A DNA stretch of 64,000 nucleotides from Betaproteobacteria bacterium. GTDB lineage: Bacteria; Pseudomonadota; Gammaproteobacteria; Burkholderiales; SG8-41. The notes beneath the pieces are model-generated. The model did no database searches. It was not told the DNA's origin and saw nothing but the letters and a program-made list of their open reading frames with translations. This document shows positions 54,017 through 62,175 of the stretch, one piece after another. The translations under genes and the position numbers were made by a program. The stretch is taken from assembly GCA_021732605.1 (NCBI GenBank), contig JAKFUS010000041.1, positions 1 to 64,000 on the forward strand, read 5' to 3'. The first letter of the stretch is position 1. Each line of letters begins with the position of its first letter.

Positions 54017-55194
54017 ACCGCAAACAATTCCTGTGGTTGATGCTGGCGGTTGTGATCATGTCCGGCGTCGGCATGGCGCTGCTGTGGAAGGACCTCACGG
54101 CCTACCGCGACAGTGGTGCCAAAATCGGCGCCCAGTTGTTGCCGCCGATGAAAGTCAGTGACGTCGCCAAATTGCGCTTGCAGGACAAGACGGGTGAAGT
54201 GACGCTGGCGGTGAAGGACAAGGTCTGGCGTGTTGAACAGCGCGGCGGTTATCCGGCAGACTTCGCGGAAATCAGCGGCCTGATCCTGAAGCTGCTCGAA
54301 GCCAAGGTGGTGCAGTCGGAAGCCGTAGGTGCAAGCCTGCACGGGCGCCTTGATCTGCTGGCGCCAGGCAAGGACCCCAAGGAAGGCACCGGCACACTGG
54401 TCGAACTGAGCGATGCGGCGGGCAAGGTGCTGGTGAGCATGGTGCTCGGCAAGGTGTCCATGAAAAAGGACCCGATGAATCCGCTGCCCAACGCCAAGGA
54501 CGGTGTGCCGGCCGGCCGCCATATTCTGGTGGCAGGCAAGGGCGACAACGTGTTCGTGGTGTCCGATCCGCTGGAGAAAGCGGTGGCGCGCCCCGGCGCA
54601 TGGCTGGCCCGCGACTTTTTCAAGATTGATCGCATCAAGACCCTGCAACTCGCCGCGGATGGTGGCGTAAATGCGAGTGCATCGTCGTGGAAAATCACCC
54701 GTGACGAGGAATGGGGCCAGTGGAAATTCGCCACGGGCGGTGGTCAGCTTCATCCCAGCGCTGCGGTGACCGTGAACAATGCCTGGTCCGGACTGGCTTT
54801 TACCGACGTCATCCTCGATGACAAGACCGGCACTGACAAGGCGGTTACATTCACGGCGCAAACCTTCGACGACCTGACCTACACAGTCAAACTGGCGCCG
54901 CATGCCAATGATGATTTTGTGCTGCGCTTCAGTGTTGCCGGCACTCCGCCGAAAACGCGCAAGCCGGAAGCTGATGGGAAAATAGCGGGGAAAACTGCGG
55001 AAAAGCCCGAAGACGCCGCCAAACGCGACAAGGAATTTGCCGACAACCGCCAGCGCCTGGAAGCGCGGGTGATGCTGGAGCAGGCGCGTTCGCAGTGGGC
55101 CTACGTGGTACCGGGCAAACAGGTGGCGCCGCTCTTGCTCAAGCGCGAACAGATGGTGGCAGCCGCGGCACCGGCGCAGAAAAACAGTAAGTAA
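54013..55194 (+). CDS. DUF4340-type protein of the Gld-like ABC system
   Basis: One N-terminal helix (FLWLMLAVVIMSGVGMALLW) is followed by a repeated beta-rich extracytoplasmic region with KDKVWRVEQRGGYPADFAEISGLILKL and WKITRDEEWGQWKFATGGG. These W-rich repeats match DUF4340, usually encoded after gldG-like genes. A Lys-rich region and a final segment of about 60 residues follow. The function is unknown; it probably acts with the GldFG complex at the cell surface. Confidence 0.85.
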   Translation: MNRKQFLWLMLAVVIMSGVGMALLWKDLTAYRDSGAKIGAQLLPPMKVSDVAKLRLQDKTGEVTLAVKDKVWRVEQRGGYPADFAEISGLILKLLEAKVVQSEAVGASLHGRLDLLAPGKDPKEGTGTLVELSDAAGKVLVSMVLGKVSMKKDPMNPLPNAKDGVPAGRHILVAGKGDNVFVVSDPLEKAVARPGAWLARDFFKIDRIKTLQLAADGGVNASASSWKITRDEEWGQWKFATGGGQLHPSAAVTVNNAWSGLAFTDVILDDKTGTDKAVTFTAQTFDDLTYTVKLAPHANDDFVLRFSVAGTPPKTRKPEADGKIAGKTAEKPEDAAKRDKEFADNRQRLEARVMLEQARSQWAYVVPGKQVAPLLLKREQMVAAAAPAQKNSK

Positions 55195-55214
55195 TTGATT
55201 TAATTGATAATTTT
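55187..55214 (+). repeat. AT-rich IHF-like motif, copy 7 (stop of the DUF4340 gene)
   Basis: The minus strand contains AATCAATTACTTA, an exact WATCAANNNNTTR match. The motif overlaps the TAA stop codon. Confidence 0.55.
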
Positions 55215-55245
55215 AAGGGCAGTCTAGCGGCGTTATACTGCAGGG

Positions 55246-55680
55246 ATGCAACGAATTTTGCTCCTGCTCGCTTTTGTTGTGCTGCCCGGTTGTGCAGTGA
55301 CGCTGCACGGCAACCAGACCACGGGCGGCGGTACGACAGCGACCACCACCACCGGCAGCAACGTGCAAGCCGGCAAGCAGTTCGGCAATGCACGCGTTGG
55401 CGGTTCATTCGGCTCGCCACCCCCGGCGCATGCGGCAGGTGGCCAGGTGTCATTTTCGCGGGGCGGCTCCGCAGTGCTGGCCGTGGGTCTCGTTATCGCC
55501 GGCACAGTGGATGCGATCAACCACTGGATGCGGCCCGCGACTCAACGCACCGAACGTTTGCCCGTCGGCAATATTTCGCAGACCTGTTCCTGTTATGCCA
55601 GTGACTCCGAATCGACCCCCAGCGCTGCAGCAAAGCAAGTTCCAGCCACATCAACTCAATCCGGTATTCATCATGAGTGA
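55246..55680 (+). CDS. Small lipoprotein of unknown function
   Basis: MQRILLLLAFVVLPGC is a lipoprotein signal with lipobox LPGC. A Thr/Gly-rich segment (TTGGGTTATTTTGS) and one hydrophobic stretch (GSAVLAVGLVIAGTVDAI) follow. No enzyme motif is present. The end overlaps the next small gene by 8 bp. Confidence 0.7.
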   Translation: MQRILLLLAFVVLPGCAVTLHGNQTTGGGTTATTTTGSNVQAGKQFGNARVGGSFGSPPPAHAAGGQVSFSRGGSAVLAVGLVIAGTVDAINHWMRPATQRTERLPVGNISQTCSCYASDSESTPSAAAKQVPATSTQSGIHHE

Positions 55681-55879
55681 TCACAAAGATCCGCAGTCCC
55701 CCGTGCCTTCGCCGGTTTTCCCGCAGGACAAGCAATGGGCTTTCAAAAAACGCGCCGGCATTTACGAGTCTGACGTGACAGCGCTGGTGCGCTGCATGCT
55801 CGAAGACGAGTCGATTCGTGAAGACCAGCGTTTGGCGTGGGAGCGCTGGCGCAATGATCCGTCGGGACTCAAACGATGA
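55673..55879 (+). CDS. Small DUF3460-like protein
   Basis: The true gene is the 68-residue end of a longer frame in the ORF track, starting at ATG 55673. KKRAGIYESDVTALVRCMLEDESIREDQRLAWERWRNDP resembles the short betaproteobacterial DUF3460 proteins, which have an YESDVTxF start. It overlaps the lipoprotein gene (8 bp) and the Bug gene (4 bp), which implies a coupled trio. Confidence 0.6.
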   Translation: MSDHKDPQSPVPSPVFPQDKQWAFKKRAGIYESDVTALVRCMLEDESIREDQRLAWERWRNDPSGLKR

Positions 55880-56847
55880 AAGTTTCTATCAAACAACTAG
55901 TCGTGCTCGGTGCAGCGTTTATTGCTGCGACTACTGCGGCAACGGCGCAGAACTATCCCTCGCGCCCGGTGCGCTTTGTCGTGCCCTACGCGCCAGGCGG
56001 CAGCACCGACACGCTGGCGCGGTCGATGGCAATAAAGCTTTCCGAATTGCTGGGTCAGCAGGTGGTCGTCGATAATCGTCCCGGTGCCAATGGCGACATC
56101 GGCATGACCATCGTTGCCCGGGCACCCGCCGACGGATACAGCATCGTGCTGGGCTACATCGCCAATCTCGGCATCGGGCCCAGCCTGTATGAAAAGATGC
56201 CCTACGATCCGGTGAAGGACTTTGCATCGATCACGCAGGTCGCGGGCGCATCCAATATATTTGTCACCCATCCTTCGTTGCCGGCGAAAAACTTCAAGGA
56301 ATTCATCGCCTATACCAAGGCTAATCCGAAAAAAGTGTCATTCGCCACAGCCGGTGTGGCCAGCGTGGGCCACCTGACCGGTGAATTGCTGAACGACATG
56401 GCCGGCATCGACATGCTGCACGTGCCGTACAAGGGCAGCGGCCAGGCGATTTCCGATCTGGTCGGCGGCCATATCAAGGTCATGATCAGCGGCATGGCGT
56501 CGACGCTGCCGCAGGTGCGTTCCGGCAAACTGAACGGCATTGTCACCACCGGCCTGAAGCGCACGCCGGCGACCCCCGACATTCCGACCATCGCCGAGAC
56601 TTTCCCCGGCTTTGAATCGAGTTCGTGGTTTGGCGTGCTGGCTCCGGCGGGCACCCCGAAGCCGATCGTCACGCGCTTGAATGCCGACATCCACAAGTCA
56701 TTGCAGGATCCGGCTGTCGCCAAGCGGCTGGCTGCTGTCGGTTTCGAGATCACTTACGGTACGCCGGAAGAATTTTCGGCTTACATCAAGTCTGAAATCA
56801 AGAAGTGGGCTAAGGTGGTGAAGGCTTCGGGGGCGAAGCCGGATTGA
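55876..56847 (+). CDS. Bug/TctC-family periplasmic solute receptor
   Basis: The signal peptide MKVSIKQLVVLGAAFIAATTAATA is followed by QNYPSRPVRFVVPYAPGGSTDTLARSMA and DNRPGANGDIGMTIVARAPADGYS, diagnostic of the family. It has 323 residues. It is the second Bug receptor in the window and is also without tctA/tctB genes. The ligand is unknown. Confidence 0.93.
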   Translation: MKVSIKQLVVLGAAFIAATTAATAQNYPSRPVRFVVPYAPGGSTDTLARSMAIKLSELLGQQVVVDNRPGANGDIGMTIVARAPADGYSIVLGYIANLGIGPSLYEKMPYDPVKDFASITQVAGASNIFVTHPSLPAKNFKEFIAYTKANPKKVSFATAGVASVGHLTGELLNDMAGIDMLHVPYKGSGQAISDLVGGHIKVMISGMASTLPQVRSGKLNGIVTTGLKRTPATPDIPTIAETFPGFESSSWFGVLAPAGTPKPIVTRLNADIHKSLQDPAVAKRLAAVGFEITYGTPEEFSAYIKSEIKKWAKVVKASGAKPD

Positions 56848-56923
56848 GTGTCCGAAATACACCCCGGCGCTGATGTTATCCACGTTATGCGGCTCGGAGT
56901 CATGGCGTAGTACACTGTGAGCG

Positions 56924-57112
56924 ATGAGGGTCAAGGACTTGATTGCGTTGATTGAGGCGGACGGTTGGTTTCAGGTTCGCATGAAAGGCAGTCACCGGCA
57001 GTTTCACCATCGTGCGAAACCGGGCACAGTGACGGTTTCGGGAAAACCAAGCGTGGATATTCCGCCAGGGACTCTTAACAGTGCACTGAAGCAAGCTGGC
57101 CTCAAAAAGTAG
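56924..57112 (+). CDS. hicA: HicA-family mRNA interferase toxin
   Basis: The short dsRNA-binding-like fold is clear: VKDLIALIEADGWFQVRMKGSHRQFHHRAKPGTVTVSG, with the catalytic histidine in GSHRQF. It has 62 residues. It precedes hicB by 11 bp. The toxin gene precedes the antitoxin gene, which is usual for hicAB. Confidence 0.92.
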   Translation: MRVKDLIALIEADGWFQVRMKGSHRQFHHRAKPGTVTVSGKPSVDIPPGTLNSALKQAGLKK

Positions 57113-57123
57113 GAGAAAATAAC

Positions 57124-57339
57124 ATGCGTTATTTGGTTGTCGTTGAAAAAGGGCCGCAGTCATTCGGAGCCTACGTACCCGATTTGCCAGGCTGTATCGC
57201 AGCGGGCGAATCGAGAGAAGAGGTTTTGACTCTTATCCGTGAGTCCATCGAATTTCATCTTGAAGGTCTCCGGGAAGACGGCCACCCGGTCCCCTCTCCC
57301 TCCAGTTCCAGTGAAGTTATCGAAGTCGCAACCGTATAA
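57124..57339 (+). CDS. hicB: HicB-family antitoxin
   Basis: The degenerate RNase-H-like fold MRYLVVVEKGPQSFGAYVPDLPGCIAAGESREEVLTLIRESIEFHLEGL is a standard HicB start. At 71 residues it lacks the C-terminal DNA-binding domain of longer HicB proteins. It probably neutralises HicA by direct binding. Confidence 0.9.
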   Translation: MRYLVVVEKGPQSFGAYVPDLPGCIAAGESREEVLTLIRESIEFHLEGLREDGHPVPSPSSSSEVIEVATV

Positions 57340-57404
57340 CCATCGTTCTGAAGCGGATCCCGCAAGGCTCCCCTGCGCTCCTTTGAGCGCGTGCAACGCA
57401 GGAT

Positions 57405-57556
57405 CGTAGGGTGGATTAGTCGCACGCCCGAAGGAAGTCCTCTTAGGGGATAGCGACGTAATCCGCCGGTTCGCAGTTGATATGCGTGACATCGTTGCGC
57501 CTCACATACGTAAGCGTTTCATTCGGCGGAATGCGCTACGCTTATTCCGCCCTACG
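57405..57556 (+). repeat. GTAGGG...CCGCCGG element, copy B, with terminal inverted repeats
   Basis: The 152-bp unit begins CGTAGGGTGGATTAG and ends TTATTCCGCCCTACG; the ends are imperfect inverted repeats. Its first 64 bp align with copy A at 48492. It has the shape of a small non-coding mobile element. Confidence 0.65.
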
Positions 57557-57650
57557 CGTGCTGATCGTGATGCTGGGTAGTGGCGACAAGTCCACGCAAG
57601 TTGCAGATATTTCCAGGGCCGTGAAACTCGCGACCCGAATAGAGGAGTAG
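57557..57650 (+). pseudogene. 3' remnant of a RelE/HigB-type toxin gene
   Basis: The frame reads LIVMLGSGDKSTQVADISRAVKLATRIEE and stops immediately before the antitoxin ATG. GGGDKSTQxxDI is the C-terminal signature of the RelE/HigB-like toxin paired with this antitoxin family. The first two thirds of the toxin are missing, replaced by the end of the repeat element. A 39-codon fusion frame starts at ATG 57531. Confidence 0.75.
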
Positions 57651-57653
57651 ATG

Positions 57654-57959
57654 ATGGCCAAGAAAATCCGTGTAGCTGATCTGCCCGAATTCGATGCTGC
57701 CGAGTACCTTGATAGCGAGAAAGCCATCGCCGAGTATTTGACAGCGATGATTGAGGGAGGTGATTCAGCCATGCTGGCGGCGGCGTTGGGCGATATTGCC
57801 CGAGCGCGTGGCATGAGCGAAATTGCCAAGGCTTCCGGGCTCACCCGTGAAGCGTTGTACAAGGCTTTGCGACCCAATGCGCAGCCGCGCTTTGAAACGG
57901 TCAGCCGGGTTTGCGCTGCCTTGGGAGTCCGGTTAGTGGCTCAACCCGCATCGCATTAA
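57654..57959 (+). CDS. HigA-like addiction-module antidote protein
   Basis: AKKIRVADLPEFDAAEYLDSEKAIAEYLTAMIEGGD and the helix-turn-helix MSEIAKASGLTREALYKALRPNAQPRFETV are typical of the short antidote family. GAGGAG lies six bases upstream of ATG 57654. Its cognate toxin is truncated, so this is probably an orphan antitoxin. Confidence 0.88.
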   Translation: MAKKIRVADLPEFDAAEYLDSEKAIAEYLTAMIEGGDSAMLAAALGDIARARGMSEIAKASGLTREALYKALRPNAQPRFETVSRVCAALGVRLVAQPASH

Positions 57960-58019
57960 GCTTGATTCCAAATTAACGGAGTAAATTTTCTAAAAACTTA
58001 CACTGACCCTATTTATTGC

Positions 58020-58214
58020 TTGCGTATCCGCTTTAAGGTTTTGCTTCGCGATAGATTTACCTGTTGCGGCTGTGGCAAGAGTCCTGCGACCTCAATCGGC
58101 ACGATACTTCATGTTGATCACATCGTGCCTTGGAGCAAGCGCGGCGAGACCGTTCTTGCAAACCTGCGCACGTTGTGTTCAAAGTGCAATCTTGGCAAGA
58201 GCAATGTACTTTAA
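58020..58214 (+). CDS. HNH endonuclease domain, probably an N-terminally truncated gene
   Basis: LRDRFTCCGCGKSP, LHVDHIVPWSKRG and LRTLCSKCNLGKSNV make a complete HNH module with CxxC zinc pairs. Relatives usually carry this at the end of a longer protein. Here only 64 residues are open from TTG 58020, and the frame extends upstream without a good start. It sits in a toxin-antitoxin patch. Confidence 0.6.
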   Translation: MRIRFKVLLRDRFTCCGCGKSPATSIGTILHVDHIVPWSKRGETVLANLRTLCSKCNLGKSNVL

Positions 58215-58290
58215 AATTTTCAGAAGCTGGCAACGCATTCAGTCTTTACGCAAAAACAAAGTGAAGCGTCGATTTTGGACGCTAGTGAAT

Positions 58291-58312
58291 GCGAGTTTTC
58301 TTTTAAACTCGC
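58291..58312. terminator. Hairpin downstream of the MFS gene
   Basis: GCGAGTTT and AAACTCGC form a perfect 8-bp stem with loop TCTTTT, directly after the stop of the minus-strand transporter gene. No T-run follows in that direction, so the call is tentative. Confidence 0.45.
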
Positions 58313-58315
58313 AAC

Positions 58316-59566
58316 CTACCGCCGCACGATCCCCAGCTTCTCGTAAATAGGCCGTATTCCGGCGAGGATGTCCTGACGCTTGCGCGCCAGCACCAGCGCC
58401 GCAGCCACGCAGCACAATCCTCCAACCGTGATCGTCGCGCGCGGCCCGACGATGTCGGCCAGTGCACCAGCCGCCAGCGCACCGAAGGGCATGATGCCAA
58501 GGAAAGCCACGGTGTAGAGGCTCATCACCCGGCCACGTTTGTCGTCGTCGACGATGGTCTGCAGGATGGTGTTGACTGATACCGACGTGACCAGGATGCC
58601 GAAACCGACGACCGGCAGCAACAGCAGCGCGAGCCATACCGAAGGGGCATTGGCGAACAGCACCAGCGCCGTTCCGGCCGAGAACACGGCGATGATGATC
58701 AGCCGGATCAGGCCGCGCGCGTTTTTGCGCGAGGCCAGGTACAGCGTGCCGCAGATGGCGCCGCCGCCCGAAGCGCTCATCAGGAAACCCATCAGGTCGG
58801 CATCGCCGCTGAACACTTCGCGCACCATCACCGGCATCAGTGCCGAATAAGGTGTCGCGACAAAAGCCACGACGGCCAGTGTCAGCAGCAGCGCGCGGAT
58901 CGGCAGCGTGTGCCAGACGTAGCCGAATCCTTCGCGTAAACCGGCCAGTACTGAGGTTTTGACCGGCTCGCGCGGCTGCGGCCGGTTGCGGATCATCATG
59001 AAAGAAATCACTACCGCGATGTAGGTCAGGGCATTGATCAGGAAGCAGTGCGCCTCGCTCAGCACGCCGATCAGGATGCCGGCAATCGCGGGGCCGACCA
59101 TCCGGCCGCTGTTGGCCATCAGTGAGGTCAGTGCAATCGCATTGGGCAGATCTTCCTTGCCGTCGACCAGTTCCAGCAGGTAAGCGTGGCGGATCGGCAG
59201 TTCGAAGGCGACCAGCACCCCCATCACCATGGCGAGTGTGACGATATGCCAGGGGGCGATGATGCCGGCGAGCGCCAGCGCGGCCAGCGTTGCCGCTTGC
59301 AGCAGTTCGAGGATCTGCGTGGCAAACATTGCGCGGTGCAGGTTCCAGCGGTCTGACCACAGCCCCGCCAGCGGTGACAGCAGCAGGATCGGCAGACTGC
59401 CGGCAAAGGCCATGACGCCCAGCATCGTCGCCGATCCGGTCAGCCGGTAGAGCAACCAGCTCTGCGCCACCATCTGGATCCAGTAGCCGATCAGCGCAAA
59501 AATCTGGCCGGCGAGGAACAGCCGGAAATTGCGATGGCGCAGAGCGCGCAGGGAAGGCAGAGACAT
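58316..59566 (-). CDS. MFS transporter, EntS/DHA3-type
   Basis: The protein has 416 residues and twelve hydrophobic helices. It begins RALRHRNFRLFLAGQIFALIGYWIQMVAQSWLLYRLTGSA, the well-known start of the DHA3-type MFS family, with the loop motif PLAGLWSDRWNLHR. Such proteins export siderophores or drugs; the substrate is not known here. It is divergent from the next MFS gene. Confidence 0.9.
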   Translation of the reverse strand: MSLPSLRALRHRNFRLFLAGQIFALIGYWIQMVAQSWLLYRLTGSATMLGVMAFAGSLPILLLSPLAGLWSDRWNLHRAMFATQILELLQAATLAALALAGIIAPWHIVTLAMVMGVLVAFELPIRHAYLLELVDGKEDLPNAIALTSLMANSGRMVGPAIAGILIGVLSEAHCFLINALTYIAVVISFMMIRNRPQPREPVKTSVLAGLREGFGYVWHTLPIRALLLTLAVVAFVATPYSALMPVMVREVFSGDADLMGFLMSASGGGAICGTLYLASRKNARGLIRLIIIAVFSAGTALVLFANAPSVWLALLLLPVVGFGILVTSVSVNTILQTIVDDDKRGRVMSLYTVAFLGIMPFGALAAGALADIVGPRATITVGGLCCVAAALVLARKRQDILAGIRPIYEKLGIVRR

Positions 59567-59650
59567 AAAAACCTGGAAAAAGGAACGAATTCTACTTGAT
59601 GGACTTGTCGTCAGGCGGGATAGTGCGCTGCGGTAAAATCACAGCCTCCC

Positions 59651-60835
59651 ATGCCCGACAATTCCACTGCGAGCGGCGTCCGCTCCCAACTCATCACCAT
59701 CGTCCAGCTCTTGTGCGTGGTGGTGTTGTGGAACAGCGCCTACAAGGGTGCGCGCGTGCTGAACACGCTGTATGCGCTGGAACTCGGTGCGACGCCTTTG
59801 CACATCGGCCTGCTGCTGGCGACCTATGGCGTGTTTCCGCTGCTGCTGGCGGTGAAAGCCGGGCGCATCGCCGACCGCTATGGCGCGCGTGTGCCGATCA
59901 TCCTTGGCATGATGGTATGCACGCTGGGTGCCGTGCTGCCGTGGTTTGCGCCCACGCTGCCGCTGTTGTTTGTCGCCGCAGCGGTGACCGGCCTCGGTTT
60001 CATTCTCGGCCAGGTTGCGTTCCAGTCACTGGTCGGGTCGCTGGGCGAGGGCGATGCGCGGACCCGCAACTTCAACAACTATGCGCTGATTGTCGCGGTC
60101 GCCGATTTTGTCGGTCCGGTGTTTGCCGGGTTCTCGATCGACCATGCCGGCCATGTCCCGACCTACCTGTTCCTCGGCCTGTTGAGCACGACTTCGGTGA
60201 TTGCAATCATTGCCCTGGCCAAGCGGGTTCCGCGCCACCGGCTGCCGGCCCCGGCCCCTGCCGGACAGCGCATGACCGACCTGTTCCGCGACGTCGACAT
60301 GCGGCGTGTGCTGATCGCCAGCGCAGTGGTGATGACCGCCATTGATCTGTTCCAGCTCTACATCCCGCTGTATGGTCACCAGATCGGTCTGTCGGCTTCG
60401 GCGATCGGCGTGGTTCTGGGCTCTGCCGCTGCCGCGACCTTTGTTTCGCGCGCGCTGCTGCCGATCCTGTCCGCGCGTTACAGCGAAGAAAAAACGCTGC
60501 TGTATGCGCTGTTCCTTGCCGCGGCGATGTTCACACTGATTCCGTTTTTCACCAGCGTCGTCGTGCTGAGCGTGATCTGTTTCACGCTGGGTCTCGGCAT
60601 GGGCCTCGGCCAGCCGCTGACGGTGGTCCTGTGTTACCGCTATGCACCCGCGGGACGTGGTGGTGAATCACTGGGGCTGCGCATCGCGATCAATAATTCC
60701 ATGCATGTCGTCGTGCCGGCGCTCTTCGGCGCGGTGGGCGCTGCACTCGGTCTGGCGCCGGTGTTCTGGGCCAATGCCTGTGTGATCGCGGCCGGCAACT
60801 GGTACGCCCGCAAACGTTCCGCCGGAACGCCTTAA
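59651..60835 (+). CDS. MFS transporter (first of a tandem pair)
   Basis: This 394-residue twelve-helix MFS protein has GRIADRYGARVPIILG between helices 2 and 3. The second half opens MTAIDLFQLYIPLYGHQIGLSASAIGVVLGSAAAATFVSRALLP. It shares long stretches with the next protein, so the two arose by duplication. The substrate is unknown. Confidence 0.88.
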   Translation: MPDNSTASGVRSQLITIVQLLCVVVLWNSAYKGARVLNTLYALELGATPLHIGLLLATYGVFPLLLAVKAGRIADRYGARVPIILGMMVCTLGAVLPWFAPTLPLLFVAAAVTGLGFILGQVAFQSLVGSLGEGDARTRNFNNYALIVAVADFVGPVFAGFSIDHAGHVPTYLFLGLLSTTSVIAIIALAKRVPRHRLPAPAPAGQRMTDLFRDVDMRRVLIASAVVMTAIDLFQLYIPLYGHQIGLSASAIGVVLGSAAAATFVSRALLPILSARYSEEKTLLYALFLAAAMFTLIPFFTSVVVLSVICFTLGLGMGLGQPLTVVLCYRYAPAGRGGESLGLRIAINNSMHVVVPALFGAVGAALGLAPVFWANACVIAAGNWYARKRSAGTP

Positions 60836-60843
60836 AAACGCGC

Positions 60844-61977
60844 ATGCCGATTTCCCTTGTCTTGTTCGTCGTGCTGCTCAACATGAGCGCGTTTCGCGGC
60901 AGCAAAGTGCTGGTATCGCTGTTTGCGCTGGAACTGGGGGCACCCCAGATCATGCTCGGAGTCATCGTTGCGTTGTACTCACTGTTTCCAATGCTGCTTG
61001 CGCTCTATGCCGGCAAGCTGACCGATCGTTTTGGTGTGCGCTGGCCGCTGGCGCTGGGCTCGCTGGGCATCGCGCTGTCGCTGGCGTTGCCGGGTGTGCT
61101 GCCGTCGCTGCACATGCTGTACGTGTCGGCGCTGCTGATAGGCGCTTCCCATGTGTTCTACAACATCTCGGTTCAGAATCTGATTGGGATGCTGAGCACG
61201 CCGGAAACGCGCACCCGAAATTTCAGCAATTTCAGTCTGGTCATCGCCAGCGGCGGTTTTCTCGGGCCGCTGATCGCGGGCGTTTCCATCGATGCCCTCG
61301 GACATGCCACGGCCTATCTGTGCATCGCGGTGACTCCGGCGATATCCGCGGCAATCATGTTCAGGGCCCGGCGCGGGCTTGCCGCGTTGCGCGGGGGCAA
61401 ATCAAAGAGCGCGGAAGAGGCGGTTTACGCAGTGGGCCTGCTGGCCAATGCGCCGTTGCGGCGCACGCTGATCACCAGCGGCATCATTCTGACAGCGATT
61501 GACCTGTTCCAGTTCTACATGCCAATCTACGGCCATGCCATCGGCCTGTCGGCGTCGGCGATTGGCATGGTACTCGCGATGTTCGCCGCGGCTTCATTCA
61601 TCGTGCGTATCATCATGCCGCGGCTGGTCAGCCGTTTCAGCGAGGAGCAAGTGCTGACTGCGTCTATTTTCATCGCTGCGGGCACCTATCTGCTGTTTCC
61701 GCTGATCGAAAGCGGCGTGCTGCTCGCCGCCATTGCATTCCTGCTTGGGCTGGGCACCGGCTCCGGTCAGCCTCTGACCCTGATGATGATTTATTCCCGC
61801 GCGCCGGAGGGACGATCGGGTGAGGCTTTGGGCTTGCGCATGGCGATCAACAACTTGACGCATCTGACCGTGCCCTTGCTGTTTGGCGCACTCGGCACCG
61901 CCTTTGGCGTCGCACCGGTATTCCTGGCGAACGCCGCAATGCTCGGCGCCGGCGGCATGCTCAGCCGGCGGCGTTAG
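60844..61977 (+). CDS. MFS transporter (second of a tandem pair)
   Basis: The 377-residue protein has GKLTDRFGVRWPLALG and LTAIDLFQFYMPIYGHAIGLSASAIGMVLAMFAAASFIVRIIMP, paralogous to the preceding transporter. The gene starts 8 bp after the first. The first helix begins almost at the start codon, so the N-terminus is about 18 residues shorter than in its neighbour. Confidence 0.88.
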   Translation: MPISLVLFVVLLNMSAFRGSKVLVSLFALELGAPQIMLGVIVALYSLFPMLLALYAGKLTDRFGVRWPLALGSLGIALSLALPGVLPSLHMLYVSALLIGASHVFYNISVQNLIGMLSTPETRTRNFSNFSLVIASGGFLGPLIAGVSIDALGHATAYLCIAVTPAISAAIMFRARRGLAALRGGKSKSAEEAVYAVGLLANAPLRRTLITSGIILTAIDLFQFYMPIYGHAIGLSASAIGMVLAMFAAASFIVRIIMPRLVSRFSEEQVLTASIFIAAGTYLLFPLIESGVLLAAIAFLLGLGTGSGQPLTLMMIYSRAPEGRSGEALGLRMAINNLTHLTVPLLFGALGTAFGVAPVFLANAAMLGAGGMLSRRR

Positions 61978-62175
61978 AAATCGTTACCTGATTCGCATCA
62001 GCGAATCAGGGCAGTTCTCACCCTCTCCCTTTGGGACAAGGGGACACTTGTAGCGGAGTAGAGGGGCGGGGAGAGGGATCAAGCGTTCAAACGGTATCCA
62101 ATTATGAAGTGTTAAATACAGCGGCCGATATAATCGACGTAATACTGTCAACGCAGCAACCACCAGGACTTCAAC

